A stretch of 64,000 bases of DNA from Tetmemena sp. SeJ-2015 (Eukaryota > Ciliophora > Spirotrichea > Sporadotrichida > Oxytrichidae). This document shows positions 1-13,000 of the stretch, piece after piece. The position numbers and the translations under genes were made by a program. Below the pieces are notes generated by a model. That model saw only the letters and a list, made by a program, of their open reading frames with translations. It had not been told where the DNA came from and ran no database searches. The stretch lies in assembly GCA_027382625.1 (NCBI GenBank), contig JAJKFJ010022671.1, forward strand, positions 1-64,000, read 5' to 3'. Each line of letters begins with the position of its first letter. Position 1 is the first letter of the stretch.

Positions 1-604
1 AATTTCAAAACAATTTTTGAAAGTTTCAAGAAAAGCTAATTTTGAAGGGCTAAAATGATGGTTTCAAGTCAAAAATCGGGGGACCCCGGGCCCCAAAAAC
101 CAACTTTCACAAAAACTCAACCCAATTTTGGGGCCCCAATTTAAAACCCCTAAAAAAATTTCCCAGAACTCAACCCAAAATCGTTTCCACGGTGGAAAAA
201 ATGTTTGAAATCGAAAACTAAAAATTTAGAAATCGGCATTTTCAGAGTTCCCCTTGGGGGCCAAGAAAGTTGGGAAGCCATAGTTTTGATTTCAGTTTTA
301 AGATTTAAGTTACTTATTTTAAAAATTTTATTCCAAGTTCAATTATTATATATCACAATTTTTGATTTCAACCCCGATTTTAGCCCGAATCGCTCAATTA
401 TTCTGAAAATCACGCCGGAATTTATAATGATCCAGGGTATATTTTTTGAAAACCCACGTTTTTTTGGTCAAAAAATTTTAAAATAGGAAAAATTTTTTGG
501 TTTCAGTCTATTTATATATTTAATTTCTGATTTTTAACTAAGGTAAATTGATCATTAATTTTTGATTTAATTTAACAATCTCCTAATTTTCATTAAATTC
601 CTAC
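1..604. other. non-coding, G/C-run-rich stretch
   Basis: No gene is supported here. The first 300 bases hold runs of four or more G or C set in AT-rich sequence, for example GGGCCCC and CCCAATTTTGGGGCCCC. The only other place with this texture is about 60,780-62,110. Reading frames are open in places but show no recognisable protein composition. The 300 bases before the first block of gene 1 are plain AT-rich and are probably an IES or spacer of that gene. Confidence 0.5.
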
Positions 605-3600
605 CTATATTGTATTTATTTAGACGAAGTTCAATAGCTACAGTTTATCTGTAACAGTATAGAACTTGAAGTATTAAGATGCACTTGAGGGAAATCATTA
701 ATATTTTATCAGGCTCTTGTAAAGCTGTCGAAAATCTAAAATTATATGGAAGCCAAAATTCAACAAATATCAAGCGAAGCATAAATATTATACGTTCAGC
801 CCCAATTTTTCACTATTGGCTAGGAAGCCAGCTTGCCCAGTAAGTAGCCTCTGTTTTTAGTCTTTTTACTGAACTTTAGAGAAGTAGCTTCATACCCATC
901 CATAATTGGCATGTTCAAATCCATAAATTACCCTACAATTGTGGGATTTAATAAAGTAAAATTACCTTTTTTTTAACATTTTTCTAGCAATACTCGGCCA
1001 ACAAGGAGCGCTTACAGTACCAAGTTTTAACCCAGATGGCAAGTGCTTCTTCCTCGTTCGTCTAGGCCTTACAGTAGGAAACTGAAAATTAGAGAATAGG
1101 GACAATACTATATAGCATATTAGGAGGGAAGTATAGATAAGTCTCAATAGATCCTTATATTTTTGCTATAATAAAATAAATAGGATTCAGTGAATATAAG
1201 GAGCAAGGTGCCTTCATTAGGAAGGAATTAGAGCAATACTGATAGTAATTCTCCAGAATTAAATGACTAAAGGGATAATCATTCCCAGTCTTTTTAGGTA
1301 AGGTGAATACTTTAAGCTAAGTTAAAACTTATTGAGAGTTGATTTTCCATACACATCTGATTGATATTCAAAATATTCCACAGATTTACAGCTCAATTTA
1401 AATGTCATCAATATTATAAGACACAAACTCCACTTTTTTGGGGAATAAAAAGGGTAGTAGTACAACCATATTTAATTTAAAATTGCAGATTTGTTAGTGA
1501 CTTTAGTTAAGTTAAAATATGTAGGTCTGAATTAAAATAGTGTCCCAGTTTGCAACATTTTATATATTAATTTAATAAAATTGAGATTCTTCCTCCGCAA
1601 ATTTCTTCAATCTTAAAGAAGCATAAGTTAAATTTAGTTTTATAATTAAGTAGCGATAATTTTTGAGAAACTTCTCTATGTTTATCCTACTATTATTACT
1701 ATATCTATAAGTAAATTCTTTTTATTTTATAAGATTAATTTAAAATTATAATTATTATTTTGTACGAAATACAATTCCTTATTATCTTTATATATTTTTT
1801 CGCGATAGTAAACTAATAATGCTTTCACTCAAGATCGATATCATAGATAAGTAAAGCCATATTATTATAATAACAAATTATAAGTTGAATTAATTCATCT
1901 TTTAATTAGGCTGGAGTGAAAAATAATTCTTGCTTGAGAAAGTGTTGAAAAGCCATTATTTTCTGTTTTTTTCATCAATTGACTTAAAGTTCATCATTTT
2001 TGTATAATATTTATAAAAAAAAATCATCTAAGTAAATAATTTTAAAAGAGGGATCAGCGCTGGCAAATTTTTAGATTTCTGAATTGCTCAAGGAAAATGA
2101 TAACGTAACTCCTTTATACGATTGTATTTAAATTTGACAATTTCAGTAAAGGAAATTAAACAACAAAAATTGATTTTAAGGAATATTCTGCCATGAAATA
2201 TCCAAATATATTAAAAATGCCAAATTTCGGTTCCTGAGAGGAAAAATATTTACAATAAGCAATAAAAAATGCTATATAACAAAAATACTATAATCATATA
2301 TAATGTTAAAACTAATTGACCTTGAACGTGGCTCTATTGTATATATAATAAATCATTAAATTTAATTATGTAACAACTGAAATTTATAATTATTATCGAG
2401 AACATAAACTTTACTGTCAATATGATTGAAGATTAAACGCTTAAACTATAGTTGCAGGTTTCAAATTACTATGACATTATTTCCACTCAATAAATATTTT
2501 TTATAAATTGACTATTTGAGAGTGACATTTTTAAATAACTTTTGTTTCATTGATGCCAATTTTGATTACAACATTCCTAAGGGTTACTAAATTTAGAAAT
2601 ATATTCCTCCTCAAATAACCAAGGGTATCTTAATTTCTTTAATACTTTGATAGATTTTGGTGATACGGCAACTGTAATTGCTGCTACTGTATAATGGACG
2701 ATGACAACTATTTTTGGGTCAAATATAATTCTTAATCTAAACTAATTTTTTTTAATTTTAATCTCTTTATGTAAGTTATTGCCTTTTAATTTTATTTTTA
2801 GGAGTTAGAGTGCGTAGTACTTGTGGGGCACAATTGAAAACTTTCAATATATTACTCATCTTCCTCTGATATCTATTCTCTTGCCAGCTTTAAATTATTC
2901 TTATACTTATAATAATTAAGCTAATGCATTATTTTTCTTTGGACTAATTAATGACATTGCAAGCTTCAACCTTATTCCCACAGATGGTAAATTAATATGA
3001 ACTATAACATTTATCATTAGAAATAAACGGAATGTTACTTGATTTCGATGATTTTAACGACATGGATTACAATGAAGCTTTTGGAATGATGAAATATAAC
3101 TCACTAAACTCAATAAAGAACCAAGGATTCCTCTTCTATAATTCAATAGAGCTTATTTTTAAATTAAAGGTCTATATTTCATTGATTTAGATTTCTCTAA
3201 TTGCAATCGGATTATCACTAAGATTATTTTAAATGAGAAAGTAAGAGATATTTGTTATTCAAATTTTAACAGTAGAATTTTGTCGTAGATTGATGAAAAG
3301 ATTAACTACAGTCTAATGTTGCGATTTTGGATTGAGAATATTCTCGAGATCTTTTTATGTGGATTGATAAATTTCTCTAAAGTAAGTTATTCAATATTCT
3401 AAATCCTTTTAGCTAAGATATAATTTCACTGGAGAAATTTTGGGCTCACTTTCAAAATAAAAATATTTGTTCAAGTATATTCATAACCATAGTTGCAGTA
3501 ATTCTTCCTTTTAGCTCAGCTTATGTAAAATACAATAACTATGTTGTTTTTTACTTGAAAGAAAATTCACTTAACAAAAACTTATTTGAAAAGAGGTTTG

Positions 3601-4657
3601 GAGTTCTAATCGAAAACTTAAAATTGGATACGATTCTCTCTTAATCCTATCAAATTATTTCAGTTTGCCGAAAACTTATTTACGCTATGACTTTGGTTTT
3701 AGCTGGAGACTATTAGGGCATTTGTATCCTTAAAAAAATTAAAAATATATTCTGATAGTCACTATTCAAACATTGATTTTCTTGTCTTACCAAATACACT
3801 TTAAGCATTTTATTTATCCTAATTTAATTAAGCCTTTCAAGAATTCCTAGCAGAATAACCAAAGTATCTTTAATGAGTTATGCCTGTATTCAGTTTGCGT
3901 GCTTTTACTTTCTTATACCGATGCTATCACTATAAACTTACAACTCAGACAAACTATTGGCTTTAAAATAAATTAATTATATTTAGTCTTTCTGATATGG
4001 ACGAATCAATTTTGAAGATTAAAATTTCATTTCATGAAACTGATGATTATCCGAAAATGTTAACAATCGATTATTAATTAAATTAATAAGTCGAAGATTT
4101 CAACTTTACAGCGATTAATTTTTATGATGAATCCCTTTTTAGAAATATTTATTTGATTTCAAATTAAAGATTCATATTTTTAATAATTTCCAATAGCACT
4201 TCTCCATGACTTGATATAATTTTAAAGCACATAATTTCCTCACCATTTTAATTGCTCTCTTAATCTAATTTTTTCTATTAGTTCTCTCCATTTTCAAATG
4301 GCTATTTAATATTTTTTAGACTTCTATACTTCTAGAGTCACTTTTGAATTATAATTAGTACGTGAATAATTTGCTACTATAATTACATTGATCGTGGTTC
4401 AAATGCTGATAAACTTCTTAATTGTGTTTATTGAACTAGTTTAGAATATAATTAGAGCTTTTGATAAATGCAATTTATAAAGCATTTAAGAGAAAATTAA
4501 TTAGTAACTCTTTAGTAGATATTTTAAAGTCATAATTAAGTATCTATCAAATTATCTTATAATTTATACAGAAGACTTTTTAGAGCAGCAGTTACAACGA
4601 TAAAATTCAATCTAGTAATCTGCCTTAAAATACCCTCATATGTTAATTTTATCATGA
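605..4657 (+). CDS. gene 1: 3' part of cadherin-like / TRP-like multi-pass membrane protein (interrupted)
   Basis: First of five tandem paralogs; the 5' part lies before the window. The block at 605-720 reads FNSYSLSVTVQN and matches 30,440-30,545 of gene 3 (FNSYSLTVTVQN), a cadherin/CADG-like strand motif. From 2,395 the conserved C-terminal half follows: YIPPQITK, FGDTATVIAATVQW, TMTTIFGSN, SQSAQYLWGTIENFQYITH, FNLIPTD, FDDFNDMDYNEAFGMM, MLRFWIENILEIFLCGLINF, FEKRFGVLIENLK, RKLIYAMTLVL, and a final helix LIVVQMLINFLIVFIELV. Order and motifs resemble TRP-like multi-pass channels/transporters (inference). At least two IESs and four short introns must be removed. An element copy at 784-1,110 interrupts it, and near 1,620-1,690 the frame differs by one base from gene 3, so it may hold more IESs or be decaying. 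Confidence 0.75.
784..1110 (+). repeat. solo terminal repeat of the 2.8 kb inverted-repeat element
   Basis: Starts AATATTATACG and continues through CACTATTGGCTAGGAAGCC and CTGAACTTTAGAGAAGTAGC to a conserved segment around CTTACAG near 1,075. It matches, with about 75-80% identity by eye, the left terminal repeat at 15,092-15,390 and the reverse complement of 17,615-17,929. No second copy in inverted orientation lies nearby, so this looks like a lone end. It sits directly after a coding block of gene 1. Confidence 0.7.
1111..2390. other. gene 1 internal stretch, mostly IES-like
   Basis: AT-rich sequence between coding blocks of gene 1. Only 1,605-1,710 shows clear similarity to another part of the window (31,095-31,200 in gene 3, reading FEKALYIYPSIIA there), so it is probably a small coding segment; the rest shows no coding signal. 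Confidence 0.45.
2496..2508 (+). other. 13-bp IES in gene 1, pointer TAAAT
   Basis: TAAAT occurs at 2,491-2,495 and again at 2,504-2,508. Removing 13 bp joins the codons into STQQIDYLRVTFLNN in one frame, matching gene 4 (ATQIDYLQVTTLND) after its own 8-bp removal and gene 3 after an 11-bp removal at the same codon. Unspliced, the frame runs into TGA. Confidence 0.7.
2625..2653 (+). other. 29-nt intron in gene 1
   Basis: Begins GTATCT and ends GATAG. Splicing joins ACC AAG G to AT TTT GGT GAT, giving TKDFGDTATV, which matches SKGFGDSSTA in gene 3, where a 29-nt intron lies at the same codon (32,095-32,123). Confidence 0.75.
2739..2764 (+). other. 26-bp IES in gene 1, pointer AATCT
   Basis: AATCT at 2,734-2,738 is repeated at 2,760-2,764. 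Deleting 26 bp gives SNIILNLF and, with the next intron removed, MSQSAQYLWG. Gene 4 has the same protein stretch (SNIILNLIL, SQSAQLMWG) without this insert. Confidence 0.8.
2771..2801 (+). other. 31-nt intron in gene 1
   Basis: GTAAGT to TTTTTAG. With the preceding 26-bp IES removed, splicing leaves AT|G AGT TAG AGT, i.e. MSQSAQ in frame. Introns of exactly 31 nt lie at the same codon in gene 3 (32,241-32,271) and gene 4 (43,617-43,647); gene 5 has none here. Confidence 0.8.
2987..3020 (+). other. 34-nt intron in gene 1
   Basis: GTAAATTAAT to CATTAG. It splices LIPTD to EINGMLLDFDDFND in one frame; genes 3 and 4 carry short introns at the matching site. Confidence 0.7.
3382..3412 (+). other. 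31-nt intron in gene 1
   Basis: GTAAGTTATT to CTTTTAG between CGLINFSK and LRYNFTGEILGSLS. Gene 3 has a similar intron at the same place (about 33,055-33,087). Confidence 0.65.
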
Positions 4658-7016
4658 GCACTATAGAGCCAAAATTTCCCTTGTTTGTAGTTGGTTAATC
4701 AGATGAGTCTAAAAAAGGGCAAGTTATTCTTTTTTATTTATGACTTACCTCAGTGCTTTAGAAAAAGCACAATATTGCATGAGTTACAATAAAAAATACT
4801 CTCACCCAAGAGAGTTAAATTCTTGCCTAACATCATATCTTTGAATCTCGCTAGATCCATGCTAAATTTAACTTTGCTTATTATTTTTGGGAATCTACTA
4901 TCCAAATATAGACGATCCTTAATCTTTGACCAAGGATACAAAATTCGGGAGGAGTAGTAGTATTCTTGCTTTTATTTGGGGCCCACCATCACCCCCGACC
5001 CCTTTTTCTGATTAATTTAGATTTCACTGAACACTAATATAGTAAAATACATAGTAATTTAATTATCTTATTAAATGCAGAAAGAGAACAATTTACAGAT
5101 AATCAATTACAAAGAACTATTGTTTTTTAAATAATATAATTTAAACATATCCCCTTAAATTGATCACAAAATCAAGACTTTTAATCTAATTTTTTCTCTT
5201 AAAATTAAAGCCTTTCATTTTTAATTATAAGTTCCAAAAAATCTAGATTGATTTAGAAACATTTTAATTTAAAAAAGGATTCAGATATCGCTAAAAGAAA
5301 TTTCTCAAATAAATTTATATGCATTAAAAGGAGAAAGAGAGAACATTTATATCTCAATTTCCCATTTATTTTATAATATAATTTCCATTAATCATTTAAT
5401 AATTAAGTTACATTTAAATTGTTTGACATATTATTTTTATGAAGTTAATCCGAGACCTAGAAAAGTGAAGGTCAAGAAGGAAAACATTTTAAATTATTTA
5501 TTTAGTGCGACGATCTGGATGAATTAAGTTATATCCCATATGCTAAAGAATTTAAGAATGACTAGCAATCTAATTATTTATTTATTTTTTATTTTATTTT
5601 TCCCTCTATTAATTCCTATATCTTTAGAAAGGTATAATAATTTATTTAATCAATTTTAATCTATTGAAGAGACTTATGAAGACTTTCCAAAGAAAAAGCT
5701 TAGAATATTGAATCTCAGATAATAAAATTGGAAAAATAATAAAGCAAGAAGGACACAAATTGATTAATCTCAAGTTGTTTTCTTCAAATTTGAGAGATCT
5801 CAATGAAATCATCGAATATTTTAATTACGTTTTCTCATTATAGTATAACGCACAATTTTTAGTTCAGAAGTTTTACATAGGATGGTAATTTCAGTTTCTT
5901 AACTAGTACTGAATAAGTGCTGAGTTTTTAAATTGATTATTATATTTATTCCTCAAATTTTACTTTACTTTAGTACAGAAGTTGAGTCAAATATTTATCG
6001 CTTTTAAATTTGTTCAATTGCTTTAGACTTATATTTTTAAATAAATTTTAGAATAGAGTGACATAATAAAAAGAATTTGAATTCAAAATAGGAATTTAAA
6101 GAGGATAAATTAATAAAATAACTAGAAGAAAATTCATTAATAAGTAGAGAATTTAATCAAAAAATTAATTAAATGTTTAAATAATAGATTACTCTTGTTT
6201 ATATGTGGCAGTTAGATTAGAAGAAAACTATATCTGCTTTCTGTATCTTGTAAGATAGCCAATAAAACATTTAAATTAAATTTTTCTTTAAATTTCTCTG
6301 AATTTTATTTTGATATAGAAACTGTTCTTATAATTTTGAGCTGAAGGGCTACCCAGAAAAGTAGCAATAATATCTCGTTCCTATAATTAAATGGGTAGTC
6401 TGATAATTTAATTATCTATAAGCATGATAATCTTTGCCACCCACTATTTCATTTAAGTCTGATCATTTAATGATCCAATAATTTTCTGTTATATAATTAT
6501 GAGGATATGCTTAAATATTTTGGATTCTCATATAGGTACTTTTATAATTTTAGAAGACAGAAGATAATAATCAAAGCGAAAAATATCTTAAATAGATTTC
6601 TTTATTTTAAATTTAATACTAATTTATCTAAGAAAATTTAAAAGCTTCGTTATAATGAAAGGAGAAATATGCTTTAGGACATTGTAAGTTTTATAAACTC
6701 AGATACTACAATAATTTTTAGAAATTTGATACTATCTTTTGCTTGGGGTCTCCTTGCAAGTGACTTCTCTGATTTGACAGATGTTTGTTTCTCAAGCACA
6801 TCTTATTTTAAACCATGATTTAATTTTTAAAATTTGAAATTATTTTTATTTATGTATAGTTGCCACTTCTTTTCTAAGGAAATGGAGTTGATTTAAATAA
6901 TACTATTTTTTAATAATATTTCAAGCTTTCTTTGGTTGACTCAGACTCTTAAAATCTATTAGTTTTAAGTTTTGTAAAAACATAATTAGAATAATTAGTA
7001 TGAAATAAAAACATTT
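4658..7016. other. spacer between genes 1 and 2
   Basis: About 2.3 kb of AT-rich sequence after the final TGA of gene 1. No coding block, inverted repeat or RNA gene could be supported. It probably holds the 3' flank of gene 1 and the 5' flank of gene 2, possibly with the unseen signal-peptide segment of gene 2. Confidence 0.5.
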
Positions 7017-10000
7017 ATGAATCGAGTAGCTTTTGCTGGAAAAGTGAAATTGCCAGGCACAGAAAATACCTAACCTCTGGTGGGGTATTATGACCCCTCT
7101 CCCGCTGTCAATAAGCTTCTTTGGCTTAACTTCTTTTCTTACTCTGAAAAAGTAATTAAAATTTATAAATTTAATTTTGTCTATAAACTTTTTAAATTAA
7201 ATTTAATTCAATTCTATTTTTTTTTACTAAAATTATTCTTCTTTCTTTATAAACAAAGAACAATTATTTCAAAAGTGCTGATAAGTGCTCTTTAGTTGAA
7301 ATTATTAGAGGACTTTTATATATACACAGTGTTTTGTGATATAGAAGGTGACGGCTACTATTCAAACAACAAATAGCAATAAATTAATAAATAGAGGACA
7401 AATTTATTAAAAAATTTAAACTATTTTAGAAATATCTTGCGAGTTTGAATCTTTAAACTGGGTAGCCACTCAAAAAATTAATCAATGTTTTTAATTATAT
7501 CTTGAAATTCTTTTGATAAATATATGTTTATTTTAGAAAGAAGGAATTGATCTATCCTTTTATTATTGTTTTTATTATGGAATAAAACCTAATTATTTAT
7601 TATCAAGTAAGCTATCTTCATATTTTAATTCGCTTATTATTTAATTTACTTCTTATAGAGTAGTGCGTTTCTAATTTGAGTACTTTGAAGAGTACATGCC
7701 TCATTCACTCCTTGTAGGCTCTTCTAAAAATGTTTTCTTTATCATGAATCTAAATTTATAAGTTTTATATTTATAATCTTGCCGACTCAAGCAATTACAG
7801 AATAGTCAAATTTTCCTAAAATTTAGGCACGCCGTTACGTATCAGGGCATCTCAATGCTCGTCTGGATTTATCTGTCGCCTAAGTTCATTCAGATTTTAT
7901 AGCGTCGGTAGTTTTATATTGGCTGGGGAAGTATTGGAAAATATATTAAGTATGTTTTAAAATGACTAGAAACGATACCTCGCATTTATGGCTTATGATA
8001 ACTCTGTTAATGAATTAACACCTTCAACTTGATTTTAATTTTTAATTATGTAAGAAACAAAAGTTTTGCATTTAACAATGCAGTGTTAACTTAAATTCAA
8101 AATAATTTACTCATATTTCAAACATTCATCTTCATAGATAATTTACTACATAATTTCTATAGCTCTTAATTTATTACTTTTTCTTATTATTTCTCAATTT
8201 AAATTCAATGGCAAAATTAAGTAAGTCTGATATAGCTATTTTGAAATTTAATAATTCAAAATTTGAGAATTTTATTAATAAACTAATGGTGAAAAACTTA
8301 GATATCCAAGAATTACAAAGTTATTCATCATTTGTTTCCTTCAAAACATTTATATGATCTCATTCGCTGGACTTTTAAAAATGAACTTTATTTCTTATTT
8401 TAGTTTTAAATAGGTTAAAATATGTATTGATGGTTGTATTGAAGGATTTGATTTTAACTTTTATTAAATATGAATAGGATTTATGTTGTTGAATACTAAT
8501 TGGCAAACGGGGATACTTTAAAGAGTTAGATTTTTGAATTCAAGGAAATGTTTATGAGTTCGGATGGCATTTACATGTTCGGCTGCTACGAGAATTATAA
8601 CTACAGAAGTTCCTCTACTTTTGAGTATAGGATGGGCATAATCATCCAAGGAGACACAGCTGATAAATTCAAGAACAATTCAATCTAATATATTATAATA
8701 TGTTAGATTACTAGAAATTAAGTAAGTGAGCTCTCTAAATTATCTCAACTTATTTAAGGAAGATGCTTAGGGTTTGCAAAAATTAAAATATTTACTTATT
8801 TTCATAATAGAAATTATATTTATTTCTATGTTGAAAAATTAAAAAATTTATTTTTATTTGTTTGCTTTCTCCTATTGCAAATAACATACTATTTTTAATT
8901 CATTTTTTGTAATTTATCTTTTTAAGTAATAAGAATCTCCTACTACTGTAATATTGTCGATATAAATCTCTAAGCCCTTAGCATCATAAATGTACTTTCT
9001 TTTCTACAATCAAAACTCTGGTGCAAATAATATCTATGGAGATACTCCCATTATCAAAAACATAGTCGCTAAATAAAAATATAATTTTTAAAACAATTTT
9101 AAATACTAAAAGATCTTTTATTCTTATAAAGAGCTTTGATTAAATAAGGGAATTACAAAATGACTTAAATAAAGATTTAAATTTATTTGGAAGATCGTAA
9201 GAAGAAGTTTGAGTATCGCCTGGGGTTTAGATTAAATTAAATATATGGACCTACTATCGTAAATACATAATAAAAATTAATCTTTAATAGATTTTAGCAT
9301 TACTCCACTATATCTGTTCTGTTTCATTGAAATTTCTTCATAATTAAAGAATAATATTATTTGATTTTATTCTCAGTCGCAAAATTTAAAAAGGTATTTT
9401 TATTCAATTTAAGTTTCTATTAATTTCAATTGTTCATGCATTATAAATCTATAAAATAAATGGCTCATCTTTAAAAAAGAGAAAATTGATTTGATTTTGT
9501 TTTATAGTTTGAATGTTAATGTTTTTTGTTTATTAAATATTTGTTAATCAAGAAGTTTGACTAACTAGCCTAACTTTATAGGCTTAACTATGAGTTAAAT
9601 AATAAATTGAATAGTGAGACTGTGTCTTTAAACAGCAATAAAAACTTTGTCTACCTCATAGGCTATTTCGATACCTATTCATTATATAATAATCCTGCCT
9701 CCTTCTTAATCAGTTTCTAAGCAGGTGCAAATTGCAAACTTTAATTTACTATTGATGGTTCTGCTGATGAGCTCAGCTGGAAGATAAATCCAACTTTAAT
9801 TTTCAACAATTCAATATTAATCTATTCATAAATACTTCATAGATATTTAGAAGAGAGAAAGAAATGTTTAGTTAAATTTTAACTATTAAAATGGGTAAAA
9901 TTAAATTTTGATATTTTGCTTCAGTGCAATATTATAAAATCTTGAATTATTTTAATAGATTATGAGTTTGCAAATTTTAATAATTCCATGATTAGTATGA

Positions 10001-13000
10001 AAATTTATAAATAAACTTTTGCTGTTAGTGCATTAGCAACTTTCCCTACTGAATCTAGTTAGACCACTGGCTTTGATTCTATTTTTTCAGTAGTAACATA
10101 AAATATTTAGACTAGCAACATTAACGAATATCATTTTAAATATCATCAAAAGCAAATATACTTTCATTATAATTTTTCAAATTATTTATTTATACTATAG
10201 GATGAATAAAAATTGAAATCGGGAATAAGGACTATAAAATAAAGAGGTAGAAAAAGGTCCGAGGAGTCCGGGAGGCCAACTTGCAGCAATCGGGATTTAA
10301 AATAATCAGAATCGGGTTCGAATTCCAGGAAATCATAAATCATACCTTAATCAAATTTAACATGAGAATCTAAAAGGAAACTGAAAAAGGCATGGATCGA
10401 TAGAACAGACGAGCGCCGAAGTAATGGAAATATAAAAGGATCAATCATCAAGTATAACTGTAAGACCTTTATTACTGAATCGCAATTACAATAATAGAAT
10501 GAATAATGAGATTTAAAGAAAAACAATAATTAATATGGGCTTAGGGTTTATTTTAATATTTTTCTTCTTCTTAACTACCATCCTTTCGTATTCATTCTAT
10601 AATAAGGAGAATTGATTTATTATATTTTTAAATAAATGGTATAATTTATTAATAATATGTTCCTTATTAAAACAATTTTAATAAATATCTAGCGCTATTC
10701 AATTCTTCTACGAACTGCTAATCGTCTAATTTATATTAAATTCCCGGAATTACGCCATAAGATTTATAGAAGCACCCTCTCCATTTCCTGATTATAAGTT
10801 TAATTTTGAGGATGTAGGATGGATTGTAGATATCGGATATTTTGCTTAGGAACATGTAAAGATTAATTCAGTTTTATATTCACAGTTAGCCTTAACTAAA
10901 TAGAACTATTTTATAAAACATCAAACACAGGCAACTCAGGTTCTTTGCATTTATTTCAAAAAATGAATTTAGCTTTCTAACAATATATTCCTCTTTTAAA
11001 AATTAATAACGTTTTAAAAGGAAGATTTTGATTAAGTAACATTCTTGGATGATTAGTGGGCAAATTTTACACTATCCACAGAGTATTAAATTTCAGACTT
11101 TACTTCAAATACTGGCTTTAATACTCTTTTCAATATAAAGCTTACTAATTGTACCAAATAGCTGCTAGAAAGTTTCGAATATAATATCTCTAATTACAAA
11201 TACACTATCGGAGATGAACAATCAAAATTTTCTATAAGGAATTAACGCATCCTCACAGGGCAATGTAATACTCTTTAAGTATAATAGCTAGGATTATGAT
11301 ATGGCAGTATTACTTCAAGCTTTTTATTAAAGATGAATTTGAATATTGCTTCCGACATTCTATCAGAAATATTTCTGACACTCTTCCAAAAAAGACTTAC
11401 TTTATAAAAGCAAGCTCTTCAAATAGTAATATTTCGGGTAATGTAGTAATTAGAAAAAAGGTTTTGTGATCTCTTAAAAAGAGATCCTATTAAGCTATGT
11501 TAAATGAACTATCTAAATTATACTTAATTTGTTTCTACAAGAAAAAGCGCTCAATATCTACATATTTGAGCAGCCAATTCTTCATTTGATATCCTTTCTT
11601 TAATTTGTATCGCACATTATTCCTGCCTCTATTTATCCTAATTCTATTCAAATCCTTCTTAGTACTAAATTATTACTTCTCTGACTTTTAAGGATGGTAA
11701 GGCTACTCGAAAAGGCTATGTATTTTACTAGTGAATTACAAATTTTAAGTTTTTTCTCAATTTTTATTTTAGGAATATAAATAAAGCTTTTTAATTTAAT
11801 AATTCTGAGAAGAACAAATTTCAGACTTTTAAACATTAAATCGATGATTTAGTTTTTTTATTAAACTTTCTTATTTGGCCTTCAGGATATATATCTGTGT
11901 GCGCAGATAGTACATAAGTGAATCTTGTTTAACATCTGTATCCATCTAATGAAATTAGTTCTATAATCCTTAATTTTACTCAGACATAATAAAATCTCAA
12001 ATTCAAATTGTATTCCACTTCATTAAATTTAATAAGTTTCCATTAAAAATAAATTAAAACATATCTCAAAAACGATAAAATTTTATAAATATGTAACTAA
12101 AAGTGTTTTTGGAAATAAAATAGTGAAAAAGGATATATTTGTTCTAATTTAAAAATAATTTAATCAGATTATTCCTAGTTTATAAAATTAATGATTAAAA
12201 ATAACTTCAGAATCAGAAGTAGGGACTTACACAATTTAAATAAGCTTAGTTATGTTATTAGTTGCGCTTACAACCAAAGAGATATCTTATTTTACACTGA
12301 GCAATTCACTGTGGAAATCTTGATAATTGTTTTTGACTCTGCTCCTATATTTTTAGATTACATAGCAGATTAAATTAATTGTTTTATGATCAAACTGTAA
12401 AGATAGGCAGTGCTTTATCAATCAACATCCCTTGAGTTTTTGACTAACAGGGTGATAACTACTACTTCACTATAAAGACCAATCCATAGAGTTCAAATAC
12501 TCTTGCACAAATTATCATATATTATTTCAAATAAAGGATGAATCGATTCTATTCAGCCCTTAATATTCTGAAAACACTGGCTTGTTCAAAATTGTGCTTA
12601 CAGTTATTCAAACAACCAACCAAACTTTATTTAAATTTATTAAGATAGTTTTAATTTATTCTCCCAAAAGATTCAATGAATGTGACACAAACCAAAGATT
12701 TAATCTGACTCAGGATTTTTAATTTATTGAGCTAATTAAACAAACCAAAATGGTAGCCAAGATCATTCGTTGGAGACTATTAATAACGGTAAATTGTAAG
12801 TTTGATTACAAAATGAATATTGGAATTCATCTATCACAACAATGCTTTCAGGTAAAGGAAAAGATATAAATGGTTTCGTAACCGCAAGAATAGTTTCCTT
12901 TTCAGCTTTTGGTGAAGTGTAAATCCTCTTCTCTATTCTTCATAAATGTTTTATAAACTTTTTTATAATATTTTCTCTCAGCAGATGACTTTACTCTAGA

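Noticed and set aside
205..486. 93-codon open frame on the + strand
   Set aside because: Lies in G/C-run-rich non-coding sequence; no protein-like composition or paralog match, and such lengths are expected by chance.
2739..2801. Reading the 26-bp insert and 31-nt intron as coding, since the frame is open through both
   Set aside because: Gives 19 extra residues absent from genes 4 and 5; removing both restores exact alignment and uses a consensus GTAAGT...TTTAG.
4750..4941. 63-codon - strand frame in the gene 1-2 spacer
   Set aside because: No motif, no support from paralogs; chance open frame.
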